This document shows positions 35,101 to 50,100 of a DNA stretch of 64,000 bases, piece after piece. This DNA comes from Limnephilus marmoratus (Eukaryota; Arthropoda; Insecta; Trichoptera; Limnephilidae), in assembly GCA_917880885.1 (NCBI GenBank), contig OU862933.1, positions 7,177,452 to 7,241,451 of the forward strand, in the 5' to 3' direction. The notes under the pieces are model-generated. The model saw only the letters and a program-made list of their open reading frames with translations, did no database searches and had not been told where the DNA came from. How positions within the stretch are numbered: the first letter of the stretch is position 1; each line of letters opens with the position of its first letter. The translations under genes and the position numbers were made by a program.

Positions 35101-38100
35101 GGGAGGGGGTCGAAAACTAGCAAAATTCGTCTTACGTAATAAATGAATGGCCCCTTACGTGAATCATGGAAATCATCAATAAAAAATAAATACAACTTCA
35201 ATTTTTTATAAGAAAAACTCTCTTTTTATAACTTTTGAAGGTTATTCCCATCAATGTAATATATCAATGAAGAAGAAGATAACAATAATAATCTAAACGA
35301 AAATATGAAAGAGAACAAGAAAGAGAAAACACAAAAAGACAATGGTCGCAACTGGGACTCGAACCCAGAACTCTCGTCTAATTGGGACGTGCGCGATAAC
35401 AATGTTATCTTCAACAAATTATTTTTTCCATAAATATAAACACATGTCCATATGTGTAGACGAGAGGGAATCTTGTTCTCTTTCATATTTTCGTTTAGAT
35501 TATTATTGTTATCTTCTTCTTCAATAAATATAACTAATTAATTAACCAAAAGCCACTTATTAATTCGCAAAAAAAATTATGATAAAAAGCTTTCAAATAC
35601 ATAGTTCATTCAGTGATTTTTTTTAACATATTAATATTGGGAACCAGTTATATTATTTATGTGTAATAGAAGTATAACACATTTCTAACCTATATGTGGA
35701 TTTTACGATTAATGAATCAATCAGTAACTTCAAACATGTTCAGTACAAAGTCATTTGCTAATCAGAAAATGGTTCAGAAAACAGGTACTCACTCGTCTTC
35801 AAACATGTCCAAAAATATTTCTTCACTCTTATAATAATTTCTGACTAGTGATGCGGAGTGCTGTCTTGCTGCTTCCACAGCCCTGGCCCTCCGCTCGGCT
35901 GCAGTGAAGCCCTTAGATAGGCCCCCGGAAGGCCCCGGGAGACCTGAGGAGATATTGGAGCCCTGGGGGGCAGAATGAAGACCCCCCGCGGCTTGCGATA
36001 ACAGCTTGAGACTTAACTCAAGACTGACGAGCCTTACACGGCAAGCTGAAAGAATGGGTAAACAAATAAAATGTATTATCAAATAAATTTTATCACTGCA
36101 AAATCATTCATCCAGTAAAATTAAGTACTCATAAATTTAAAAGTTTACTGGATTATGTGCTACAATACAAAGTTGTATTTCGCAGGTTTAATTTTGAGAA
36201 GCAGGCGGCAGTCGTAATGATGTACTTTAAAATAAAATATAAAACTAATCTAACCCAATGACGTTATATAAATAAATAGATTATTATTTTTAATTGTAAA
36301 ACTAACGTTTTTAAGACAAGATTTTTTATGCATAGCAAGCACAAAGGGTAACAATTATTATAAGCAATAATTATCAGCCTGAAACACTCATCCACATTGA
36401 AAAATCTTCCGAGAAAAGATACATGACGCCAACGGGACTTGAACCCGTGTCCTCTCGATTGCCGGTCGATTGCTCTGACCACTGAGCTATGGCGGCTTAT
36501 ATGTCTCGACGCCACCTAGCGAGGGATTTAACACTTACAATGTTTCTCTCGCAAAAAATAAAGTTGGTTGTTTTCAGGTGGAAAAAATATAATAAGCAGT
36601 AATTGTCGAATGAAACACTAGCATATATTGAATCATTTGGCGGGTACGAGATAAGCCGCCATAGCTCAGTGGTCAGAGCAATCGACCGGCAATCGAGAGG
36701 ACACGGGTTCAAGTCCCGTTGGCGTCATGTATCTTTTCTCGGAAGATTTTTCAATGTGGATGAGTGTTTCAGGCTGATAATTATTGCTTATAATAAATAA
36801 ATAGACTCGCCATAGTCTCATATACTCACAATATAATGTGGAAAGTAAGGAACACTCTTTTGTTTTCAGCGATTTTCAGTATAATTTCTTAATTCAAAAG
36901 TTTATTCCTGTGTGATAAAGAGAGACAATCAAATAATGTGTGTGTATGAATGACATGGATATATGAGCGGGCGTATTGCTTGTCACTTTTTGATGGAACG
37001 TTCGCTGTCTCCTTTTCTTGAGGCCCACTAGAATAAAAGGTCCGGCTGCCTGTCGGAGTTTGATATGTCGAGCTATGCAATAAATACATTAGGGCAATGA
37101 CAGTTTTCAAATGGTGGCGATTGTCATCAATTTGTTAAAACTACTGATTTAAGTGTTGTTTTACCGCAAGCAAACAAATAAACAGAGTGTTTAGGCTAAT
37201 TAGTCTACTTTAAAACAGTGAAGTTTACTTAGCAACAGAAATTTGGCTGTTGCGCGTCCAGACCCTTTACTTTAGTAGGACTTGAATTTTCTCTAATGAC
37301 GTGTAAAACCGCGAGCGGGAAACTTGAAAATTAATTGTAATATTTATAATAATCGATAATATTAAGTAATTTGTGTGTACTTACAAATGAAATGTTATTC
37401 ATTCGCCTTTACTATTATTTGCCGTGTAATTGAAACATTTTCTCATCACACAAGAGGTAAGTGCTAGTAAGACGCAACCTTACTCGACGTGTAGCAGTTT
37501 AGTACTAAAGTACTAGATATCGAGACCGTTACAATTGTCTTGTTCTTGTCTTCCCACTTTGAGATTTCTACCCCTCGTCTAATAGTATGTAAGGTCATAG
37601 GTCGTAATGATGTATTTTAACATAAAATATAAAACTAATCTAACTTACTTTATTGTAAAGAAAAACAGTTTTGTAAATATGTAATACTCATCAGTTTTCA
37701 TAAATTCAAGACCTATGTTCGTAAAAATGGTCAATAACAACCAGAAATGGTTGTAACGAAAGAATAATTTAAAATATTTATCGATTCTATATACATATTA
37801 TTGTGATGACCGTGGCCGGTTATCCCATTATACCCTGTACTGAGATCATCACTATCAGAGGAATCTGGATCCATACAACGGAGTCCAGGATATTATGGGA
37901 TAACCGGCCACGGTCATCACAATATTATGATAAAATTTCTATCTAAAAACAAAAGATTGAATTAACATAATCCACCACCATTTGGACAATATAACCATGA
38001 AAACAAGAGAACTACTTTCCCTCATTTATCTAAGCATTTGAAATTAAAAATGGAACACTTCACTCAGATATCACGGAGAGGTATGAACTTTTATTATTTA

Positions 38101-41100
38101 ATGAAAGTTCTTACCCAATTAGGAGCTAAATGTTAAAATAAATATTGCCAAATAGATTAATTATTGATCTCCCCGTTTAAAAAATAAAAAAGCTGTTTCA
38201 ACAGAATGCACCCATGAATGTATTCTTACGTGGTTGGTAGCTGAGCTGGATAATATTGATGAGTTTGTCCACTAGAGTTTCGCTATAAAGCGGGGCAGCA
38301 AACAGCGGCCTAGCAGTCGAGGTTCCTGCATCCGATCCTAAAGTTCCAGGTTCTTTCTCTGATTTCACGGCCGGCATTAATACAACGTCGAGAACATCTG
38401 GATTAATACCTGGGGAAACACATAAGTAATCATTAATAAAAAAGCTGTAAAAATTTCTGAGAATACAGGGTCAAATTTAATGGTTTATCGATTTGTCGAC
38501 CACACTGCGAGTAAAAAAAATTGAGTTGAAATCACTTTACATGTAATACATGTGTAACAAATAACATACATGTGCAGAGTTGTCTTTTATTATACAGAAA
38601 AAAAAATTAACAGGCCTTTTCTGTTTTAGTTTATTTGTAAAAGCAACAAACTTCTTTAGCACCGTTGTGATTTGAAACTCGATGAAATGAAAAATAGCGA
38701 CACTAAAAAGAGACAAACACATACATCTATAGGATTTAGCCTGCGAGAGAATGGGAGAGTATAATCAGTCTCCTCTTTGTGCGGTGCTTCGTAGCCTCCC
38801 CACTCTTGTCTACTTTAGTTCTAAGGTTTCACTTCTACCGAGTGTGAATTGCACACTCTGTTTTTTTTAGACAATGCAATTTCCGAAATCATTATCCTAA
38901 AGAAGCTTTTTGTATATTGTTAAAGCAGAAATCTAAATGTATGAAGCATCAAAAACTATAATCAAATTTTCACAACGTTATCTGTTTTGAATTTCTAATT
39001 CACAATTTCATGACACAAATATTTCCTTCATAAACTATGGGGTTTTGAAATATCCAATTAACTGTAAAAAAAAAGACAAGATGTCATATTGTTTATTCTG
39101 TGTTTTTCAATGTTTAACACGATAAAAGTAGTGTAGAAATGTTAGGCGGTATTTGGTAACCAATGACAGTTTTCTAAAATGTGTTTGTGCAATGAACTCC
39201 TAAAGAAAAACCATGGTGAATAAGACTTGTTTAGTTTATAATATTACTAGTTTAAATAATTCGCAACTACTCCATAGTAAAAAAATCCACCTTATAAATG
39301 AATATCGTCACAACTTCATAATAAACAAATACACCAATAGGAATATGGCCCGGTGTGGATTCCCTAAAGCACAATGAAGATAAAAAAAACCTATGGGATA
39401 CTCCGTATAAAATAAATTCAGTTCGAACGGTGCCTGTATGTATCTCAGAGTCAAAATTAACAAGGTCTGGCGCGCCACTTGGCTGGACTCTGAACTGAAA
39501 TTTTACAAAAATTCTTGAACGCATTCGGGTGACATTTGTGTGGGATTCGGCCAATTGTCGGGAACAATTCATTCATTCAGTGAATTACGAATTTTGTTGT
39601 TGGTTGGTCGCATGCGCTGTTCTTCAGAGTTTCATCTAGTCTTTTATTTATTTGCACGTTTGTTGCTCTCAGATGCTGCCCCCTATATGATCAAAGCAGA
39701 CAAGCCCTTCAAGTATTTTATCCCAATTTGATTCATGTGACGTGTTTTGCTCACGGAGTACACAGAATTGCCGAAGAAGTGAGATCCACGTTTGCGAATG
39801 TAAATAAACTGATTTCATCAGCAAAGAAAGTGTTCCTTAAGGCGCCTGCTCGTATAAAGATCTACAAAGAAAAACTGCCAAATGTCCCTTTACCTCCCGA
39901 GCCAGTAATAATAACACGTTGGGGTACATGGATCGAAGCTGCGATGTTTTACCATGAACATTTTGAGGCCATCAAGGGCATTATCAATGACTTCCAAGGT
40001 GCATAGGCTTTGGCAGTCCAGTGCAAAGAAGCGTTTGACGATGCTAGTATTAAAAAAAAACCTAGCTATGATTAGCACTCACTTCGCCTACATACCTGCA
40101 AGCATAAAAACGCTTTAAACTCATGGATTGGCGTTGAATGAATCTATTCAGGTTATGAAGAAAATTATGAATTCCTCGTTGTCAAAGTTATTCCCGAATA
40201 AACTCAAAAAAAAGTTTGAAAACTTTCTGAACAATAACCCAGGGTTTGAACCCTTGTGCCAAATTGATAGCTTTATCAACGGGGCAGGTGAAATTTTGTC
40301 CGGCACAATAAATTCAACAATCACACCCAAATTTAAATTCTGTCCAGTCACATCAGTAGGCGTAGAACGTTCCTTTTCCACTTACAAAAATATATTAAGC
40401 GATTGTAGACACAATTTGTCTACAGAATATTTAGAACAGTACTTAGTCGTATATGTTTTTAAAGGTAAATTGTAAATTTCATTGTTAAATACATTTCGTA
40501 ATGATATTTTCGAAAATACGACAGTTACCCTTGAGAACTAATAGCTTACTAAAATAAAAAAAAATATTTAAAAATACAACTTCCTGCATTATTTCATGTT
40601 GCGTATTTTGGTCCTTTTTACGGATTTTCATGCATATTTTAGCTATTTTTATTGCATATTTTGGGCTGTTTTTGTTGCATATAATCCGGTCTTTATACAT
40701 AACAAATAATGTTTTTCGAAACAGTCTTCTAGATCTGCGGTCCTTTAAATTGACATGACTCCTTATTACATTTTTGATGAATAAGAAAAGCTGCTCAAAC
40801 AGCCTAAATTCTTGCCTTTTTTTGAATTGCTTTAATACATATTCAACTCCCAATAATTTAGATCACGAGCCGCCATTGGTAGTAACTACATAATGTACCT
40901 ACTTGTAATATTATGTAAAAAAACATAGGAAAACTATCATGCAAATAAATTACATATTAATTTACAAAATGGAAAAAGAATTATTTTACAGTAAAATAAT
41001 AATTACATATAAGGTGGTAAAATATGATTAATTTACAATAAAATATATAAATGTTAACAATAAGGAATTTGAGTAAAAATATTTTGACTCGAAGATAATA

Positions 41101-44100
41101 TTGTCAATTCTAAAATTTGAAATATGAGATTGACAAATGATTTCTCAAATAAGAGGTGGCCGAATTGGTAAGGCATTTGTCCCGATAAGATGAGAGGTTC
41201 TGGGTTCGAGTCCCAGTTGCAAACGTTATCTTTTTATTTTTCCGTTTCTGGTCCTCTTTCATATTTTTGTTTAGATTTTTATTGTTATCTTCTTCTTCAA
41301 TGATATTTTGAATTTATTTTGGGCTAAGAGAAGCACCAATGATTTTAATACACCTTGTAGTTTCATGTATGTATTCAAAATGTAAAGTCTATACATTACA
41401 TTACCTCAGATGCATCTTTAGATATTGCAACATTTAACCCAGAGTTTTTAGAGAACTTTAGATATTTAACCCATAACTTAATAGCGGTTTTTTGCAGGTT
41501 TTTTAAAAATCCAAAATTAATGATCTTTTCTGCAGTATTTTTTAGTGTTACTACCTATAAACATGTTCAGCCAGATCATGTAAAATGACTGTATTCATGC
41601 AAATGTCTAAAACCAGATTAAAGTAATAAGTACTGTCAATGTACACATGCAATTTGATTTATTCAAAATGTACTTCAACAGAATTTACTAAATTCTTACC
41701 AGCTATTCACGGCAGCATGAAAATCAGGAAGATGAAAGAAAAGTGAATTATTTTTAAAGGTTGATGATAAAAATCAATGACATTTGTAAATTCAAAGATA
41801 CAAAATATATAAAATATACTGACCTTTATTATTGATAAGTGCGTAGAGAAGACAAAGTGCAAATAGAGCAATGTAGTCATTCTCTGAACAGTCAAGGGAT
41901 TTGAGAATAGTTTCTAGGAAGGGTTTTGTTTCCACAATGGAGGGTTTTCTTTCCGTCGTCAGATTCAGTATCCTATGTTCTACAATGGGAGTGTTGGTAC
42001 TGGACTGGTAGAATTGTTCTTTCTCTTCATCGGTAATGTTCAAATTATTGTCTTGCACACTCCCTGAAGTGTTTGAGCCTAAACCAGAATCCGGCAAAGG
42101 CGAATCTGGGACATTCTGCAATCGTTCGCCGATTGTCGTGTGATACTGATCCAGCAAACTGCGATTCAATACTGTATCGCTATCGGAAGCAATCAGATCT
42201 TCAGAGGAATTGTTTCTGGAGCTTCCGGAAGCCTCGCTGGCTCGAGACGTCGAAGGAATGGAATTCGAAATCAAATCTGGATCCATATCGGAGCTAGCAC
42301 CATCGCTGAAGTGCTCCCTTTCAAGCGAGCCTCTGATTAGCATTCCGCCATCGTTGGCATCAAAGCTTTCTTCAATTTCTGAATCCTTACTATATCTCTG
42401 TCCACTGGAAGTGTTGATGGCGAGAGATCGTTCTAAGCTTTCAGACGGTTTAGCAAACTCTAGTTTTATGCAGCCTTGTTTACTTTTAAGATAATTTTCT
42501 AGTATTTTTGTAGCACCTTCCTCAAACACGGAATTGTTTGAATGTAGGATAATCCAAGCCAGTGCGTGGACAAGGGGTCCATGAGTTATAATAAGGAAGA
42601 CTTGGGACAAGAGAAATAGTGAGACAACACAAGAGACTCTAGGCTTTTGTTCTTCTTCGTATTCGTCTAGCCTGGAAGAGGAGGGTCGAGATTCTTGGAT
42701 ACCGAGATCTATTCCCTTCTGGTGAAGTATATCAGCTAAACTTCTCGTTATAGTTTCAATATGCAGAATCTGTTCCGAGTTGGTGTTGTTTATCAAGGGT
42801 CTCTTGCTGGCCAGTCTTATTCTGTGAGCCGTGTTGCTCGTTAGGGAGTATATGTACAAGGGAATCAGAAGTTTGTGGAGGAGATGTTCTGTCAGAACTT
42901 GATTTAGATCAGGTATATTAAGACAGAGTATATCATTCAGGTAATGGAGATGATCTAAATGCTCGGCAACTAAGTCGTCCAGTTTCTGCTGCGATTGATG
43001 ACTGGAACAATCATAAAACAAAATTTAATAACATTAAAGGCATACGCTGTATGCACATAATAATAATTATGAATGAGTCAAGTTTATAACTTTTAGGCAT
43101 CTGATATTTATAGCAGGAGAGATTTCTATAATTTAATGCTGGACCAATGAGCCACGATACTGTTACTTTTTCAGTGTATATAAGTGTTTAAGTTAATGAT
43201 AAATTCACTAATATTTGTAAAGACCACATTTAATCTGTAATCATTATTTACGCAAATTAACAATAAAATTATGTAAGTTTTTAATTGGTTAATTAATGTT
43301 ATCAAATATGATAAGATATCAAAAACGGTTCAATATAAAAAAAAAGCCTTTTAACGCGTAGGCTTAAAGACAATAAAATGAGTGGAGAAACAAAGTTAAT
43401 CGTTTTTGATATTATAGTAGATAATTTGTTTATTTTATAAATTCTTTGTATTTATTTTACGTGAATACCGCTTAAAGGCCTATCCGCACACAACAGTGCC
43501 GGCACAGTGCCGACACGTGCCGATCAGTAACGTATCCATCAGTGTCAGTAAAAAATGATATTGTGGCATACATTTTGTACGATGCTATCCGTACTCGTCA
43601 GTGACAGTGACGTTCAGTGATGTCAGTGCTGCGCCGACGCTCGCCGTGATCCGGCGTGAATTTCTAAAGGACAATATTTTGCCTGACACGGTCGCAGTGT
43701 TTCAAGAAGGACGACGAAAAGTTGATTGAATTGGTCCGTGTATATCATGCAATTTATGACCTTTCACATAGAAAATACATGGACATTCATTTTATAGCAA
43801 ACATATGGAACAATATTGGGCGTAAAAAGAGATAAATTATAATAATTTTTTATTATAATTAAATAATTTAATTATAAATATAATAATTTTAGTTTAGATA
43901 AAAGTATGTCGAAACAATGTTTTGACATCCTGAAATACTCAAAAAAACTTTGATTCATCATCTATCAGATGTTTATATAGGGTGGTGAACTCTCCTTCTT
44001 CTTCTCTTTTCCTCCACGCATTATGAACCCAATGCCTTCTTCTCACATACATTTCGTCTTCATCTAATATTAAAGCAATCGCTGCTAATTGTGATCTTGA

Positions 44101-47100
44101 ATATCGAGGCATTTTAGCACATGAAACTGCTACGCAGAGTCTAAAGTGCCAACTAATCACTGCGCGCGTCGTCGCGTCGTGTCGGTACTGACATGTACGA
44201 ATAGCACGTCACGGTACTGTACAGTACGGAACTGTTGGTCACGTGCCAGCACTGTTGTGTGCGGATAGGCTTTAAGAGTTGTAACTGCTCCTCTTTGGAG
44301 CCAGTGCCCCAAATGTGCCAAAACTTCAAAATGGTCAAAAAATGTCAAAATGGTTATAAACCGCCATCTTGCACTAAAATTGACAGAAAACCTCAAAATG
44401 GTAAAAAACTGCCATTGGGATGGGAAAGAGGAAGGTGGGGAAGTACCTGGCTATTCAGATCTGGTCACCAAATATGGCTAAAGCCGTTTCAAGCAATGTT
44501 TCAATTCATTGCATTGAATGATAGAGTGATTTTGTCGACAAATTGCTTAGAGTTGTAAATCAAAATACTGTCAAAAATCATACAATATTTTGGCATTTGG
44601 CATTCAGGCAAAATGAACATAACATTTGAGGAATAAGCAAAAGCAAGCCATCAGACAAGCAATCATTTTGCACGTGGATTTCAGCCTGGAGAGAAGTAGG
44701 ATTGTAGTGAATTAAATGAATAATTTAATTTATTCTTTATTCCAGAATCAATGCTATTACGTAGATGCATTTACCAGACAGTATACTTTTACAAGTTCCT
44801 ATAAAATACGTAAGTAATTGATCAACTAACCATCACGCCGTTTCCCCGCAGGGGTAGGCAGAGAGGACGGACCGCCAAACAACTTGGTCTTGGCACACAC
44901 TCTTTGCCTCACTCACATTCATACATCGTCTCATACATTCTCTTCTATTGTTCTGACTTTTGACATGGCCCGACTCAAGTATTTGATTCACTTGATCGTG
45001 CCACGTCTTCATCAGTAATAAAATAAACATATAAATTAGACTTACTCCGCATCATTCCTCACACAAGTATCCAGCTCCAAGATATGTTTTCCAATGAACC
45101 AAACAAGGTTACTGAAGTATGGGGCTGCAGTTCTGTAGAATAAAAGATTAACAATAGGTTAGGTTAGTCAATTCAACACGTCATAGTCAATAGAATCATT
45201 GACTGGAGTAAAAGGAATTGGATTGAGTTCAATGTATCTAAATTTTTTAATTTGTCATTCACTAGGGCGTGTCCATACCTGGTGTTACCAGAATACGATG
45301 GATGCCAGAAGTTTAAAACGTTTCTCCACCATGAAGGATCTAGGAACATGTTTGATAGTATACTGACATTTCACGCTCATATCGAGATGGCTTGTGGCAC
45401 TTCATTGAGAATGCTGGGCTTTGTTCTGCATGCTGCAAGGAATTTTAGAGATACCAGGGTTCTCATAATTTAATACAATTCTTTAGTAAGGAGTAGACTT
45501 GAAAGTGGATCGATAATTTGGACTCTGCACCAGATAAAATATTCCCACATGTTGAAGAAAGTTCATAAGAAATTTCTGAGATTTATCTAAGTGTGGGAGT
45601 ATGGCTACTGCCCGTGGGTCTATCCTACTGACTTTCTTTCGGTTTTGGAATGAACCACCTAAGGGTCAGAAGGGATGTTACTACACATTTCTTCAGAGTG
45701 ATTTATGACGGTTTGAAAACTCGGCTATTATGGACAGCTTTCATTTCTGTGTTTCCAATGGTTTTCTCCATCACCGACTAGGGATTGCAATCCCGCAGCT
45801 AATTCAATCCCGCGGGATTGATATGCGGGATTGCTCAATCCCGCGCGGATCCCGCGGGATCCCGCATCTTTGAAATAATGTTATAAGTTTTAAAATCAAA
45901 TTGAAACTACAGATTTTATAAGTTATAAGATAAAATTGAAACTACAGATTTTTGGGTAAAAATCAACTTTTATTTAACATTTCTTACATTAAGCAACAGA
46001 AATTAATTCTTTTGTATTAAATAAGTTTTCTATTATCTAAGTAATTAGTAATCTGTTTTCTTAGATTCATCTTTAAATAATTGGCATAATTTAACAGTTT
46101 TGTTTAATTTTACACTTACTCCTAACAGTTTTATATTTTTAATTCAGTCTTATTCATATAATGACTAATAATCAAATCACAAGTTTCTCTTAGATGCTAC
46201 TATTATTACTATAATCTGTACTGCTATACTTTTCCAACATAAACTTCACATTCCAAATGCAACCTCAATTAAAGTAAAACCAGGGCCTCCACACAAAAAA
46301 ACATTAAATATACCGATAACTCTTACCTCATACGGGCAAAGAAACTTTAAGTACTACGCAACCAAACTATATAACTACATGCCCACCACACTGAAGCAAC
46401 TACTAACTACAAAGACATTCACAAAAAATACATCAAAGACTGGATCAAACAACAATTCGCAGTACTATTTGTGAACAACTGGCAGGCGCCGCGCCGACAG
46501 GATACAGGATACTAGGATAGCCCGCCTGCCGCCACTAGCGGTTGGCGGCAGGCAGGCTATCTTGTGTTAAACGGTAACATTGCGCTCGTGCTACTCTCGA
46601 TTTACGCGAAAGTTTTAGCGCCAAATTTTTAACTTGCGGGATCCGCGGATCCGCGCTTTTTAATTTCAATAACAAGGTTTGTACATGTATGTATTTAAGG
46701 TGCAGGATTGCGGGATTAATAAAAGTTGCGGGATCCCGCGGGATTGCGGGATCCCGCTTTGTGGGATTGCAATCCCTATCACCGACAGAATAGACTAACT
46801 GTCCAATGGTCATGTCAGTGGGGAGATAAAACTTACTGTTGCAACAGAATCAATTAAGATATCGAAATATTTAGGAATATATCGATGGAGGTCCTGTTCG
46901 GAAGATTGCTTCCGTTGAAGGAGACTAAATTTTGTTTCAATCCCTTTTAGACGTTATCAAACATGATTGGTTCTTACATCTACAGCTGCGGTATTGACGT
47001 CCAGACCATCCAGCTATTTAACTACAACAATCCTTCATCCTGGTTTGTGAAATAGAAGCCTGTTCGTTGGTCGACTTTCTTCCATTTAATTAAGTGAGTT

Positions 47101-50100
47101 GCTCAACAGAGTCGCCCCAATTCAATACACCTTGTTATTTAAAACGCTCAAACAGCAGGTATGACTCATGATGTTGTTATCAATGGTTCTTCAAAGAATG
47201 TAATAGATAAATAAAATGACTGTAATAAAAGAGATAACCATACTTGTCTCGGATGAATTTTAGCATGCTTGCATCTTCCACTCGGTACACGTTGAGTGTC
47301 AGAGTCCTGACGGCTATCCGCACCATGGACTCCCTGTGGTTGAAGAACTTGATGGCTTCCGTGTACAGGGGGAAATCGTTGGTGTGCTGGAAATAACAGA
47401 ATCATTTGTTAAGCTGGTCCCAGTAACAAGTATCCGCCTGAATGCCGGCGTATCCGTAGCTTATGTGCTAGCAGCTCAACCGTACTCGAATCGATGTTGT
47501 GGTATTTTGAACCTTAAAATATGCTCCTAGCATGCTAAAATATATTTTATTCGGTTCCATGCCAACTCAGAATAAAGTCTACTCAACAACTCTTTGAAAA
47601 AGTAATTAAAAGCTATGAAAAAAATAATTTTAAAATAGCCCTTAAACCTAGCCTAACCTAACCCTTAAACCTAACCTATTTAACCAATTTTTTATATTTT
47701 TTTATCATCACTCTTAATGGCCTCTCTGAGGAGGTTCTGAGTTGGTTTCATTCTGAGTTGACCGGTCACCATTTTATTTGCTTGACAAGGAAATAATATT
47801 TTTTAATATTGTACTATCTTGTTAGTTTGTGACGTGCAAACATACATTATTTTATTTTCAATGTGAAGTACAATTTTTTAGCTTTATGAAAATATAATAA
47901 AATCAAAAAATGTTTTTTTTTTTAATTTGTATATTCAACATTTTTAAACACAAAATGTTGGAGAAAAAATCATTTCCCTGAATATAAGTAGCTATTTCGC
48001 CTACTTGGGACACATCGGGACCCAAAACTTTTGTCCCAAATAAGCAAAGTTTGAAGAAGGTACAAAAAAAAATATTTACAGAGGTTTTTGACATGTACAA
48101 CATATTATATTTATTAGAGTACTCTCGAATGTGTTTTTAAACTAAATTAAAAAATATATATTTAATTACAGAAAAATAATTACATACTAACTATAAGTAC
48201 AAATATCTTCGCTGGGTGCGTAATACCACCAACTTTTAAATTAAAAAATTAAAATTTGTGTGTGAAAAAACACATTTTTAAACAGAAATATGAATGGAAG
48301 ACTTCCAATTATTTCAATGTATGTATACATTAATGAAATTACTGTTCACACATATAAATATATTCGGAGCTCCACCTTCATTTTCGAGTTTCAAAATTGG
48401 CTATTTCACTCTCCTCTAAAATATTATTTTTTTCACATTAATTAATTATTTGTAATCCAATCGAAAAAAATGGCATCCCCTCTCCTCACCTGCGCCACAT
48501 TCCATATGCTTGCCCTTCTTAACTAAAATTCATTCGCTGAGAGATGTTTTGCATCGAGTTCAGATCGGAATTGTCCCAATTAAACGGAATGGTGCCAGAT
48601 AACCGAAGAAAATTAGTTATTATTTGATTTCTGTTCCTTTATTTGATTTCTGTTTCTTGGGATTTGTTTCAAATCACCGGCTAATTCAATAATCTGGTGT
48701 ACCAATCAAGCAGAATCGACGGTACATAAAATTTTGATAAATACATTTTTTTTTTTTTTTTTTTTTTTATTGATTAGATTACATATACATTTTGTACAAC
48801 AATTTGAGTAGACCCACAAAGCTGTCATATGACAGCTTGTCTGCAGGTTCTAACAATTTAAACATTCTTAATATAATATCTGAGAAAATATTTGTAAATA
48901 CATTTATAGTTTTAAGGAAACATTAGAATAGATCACATAGTAATATTAGATATTTTAAATTACAATCATAATATATAAGATATTTCAATATATCTGCCTA
49001 ATAACAAGATATGTAGGCAGCTATATTAAGACATTCAAAGATACATGGAGTTTTCGTTCATTAACCATAGTTTTATCATTTTAGGACTTAGTCTCTCATT
49101 TTTTTCAAATTTTATGTTTTTATTGATTTTATTGAAAATCACTGGTATTAGATATTCAAGAGTACGGCTTCCATATTTATTTAATATTCGAGGAGTTTTT
49201 AGGCCCTTTCCTTCTCTAAATCTTGTGGTATGTTTGTGTACAAGTAGGTGTTTGTAAGGGCTTTCCCCCATATTATCCATAATAGTAGTGAACCAGTGGA
49301 GACCTTTTATTGTAAGTAGGCTCTCTGAGCCATACAGTAGTTTTAAGTTATGTCTCTGTTTGTAAATATTTGTTGTGACAATTTTTTTTATTATGGCAGT
49401 TTGTAAATTTTCAATATATTTAATGTAAGTAGTGCTTGCATGTCCCCAAGTTCGAATACCATATCTAAGGATGGATTCGACCATAGAAAAATATATGAGT
49501 TTAAGAGTACAATGAGGCAAAATAAATTTTAATTTGTAAAAGTTACTAGCTAAGGATCTGAGCTGGTTACAAATTTTAGCCACTTGTTTATCCCACTTAA
49601 AATTGTTATCAACAATTATTCCCAGATAAGTATATTCATTTGTGAAATCTATTTTTTCACAGTCACAAACATTAACAATTCCTCTATTCCACATTTTCAA
49701 ACTTGGTGATTTTATGTACATGCATTTGGTTTTTTTCACATTAATAATTAATCCTACATCATGAGCCCATTTGAGAAGCTCGTTAAAATCTCTTTGTAAT
49801 TCTTGTATAGCTATTTCAGGATTTTCATTTGATACAACAAGAGCAGTATCATCAGCAAAAATGAATCGACGAGCTTTTTTGAAAATCTTACACATAGCAA
49901 TTACATATATAATATATAATTTTGGACCTAGAATTGACCCTTGCGGTACTCCCGATTTGATGTATCTTGATTTACTTATTATATTTAAAATCTTCACACT
50001 CATTTTTCTATTTGTCAGATAGTTTTTGAAGAATAAGAGGAGTTTACCCCGGATACCTATAGATTCAAGTACTTTAATTATTTGTAAATGGCTAAGTGTG

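Noticed and set aside
36655..36727. Functional tRNA gene
   Set aside because: The cloverleaf has an acceptor-stem mismatch and a C at the position that should be T33, and the same unit occurs inverted with a shared tail, which fits a tRNA-derived repeat.
42073..42494. Plus-strand open frames opposite ema exon 5
   Set aside because: Antisense shadows of a well-conserved coding exon.
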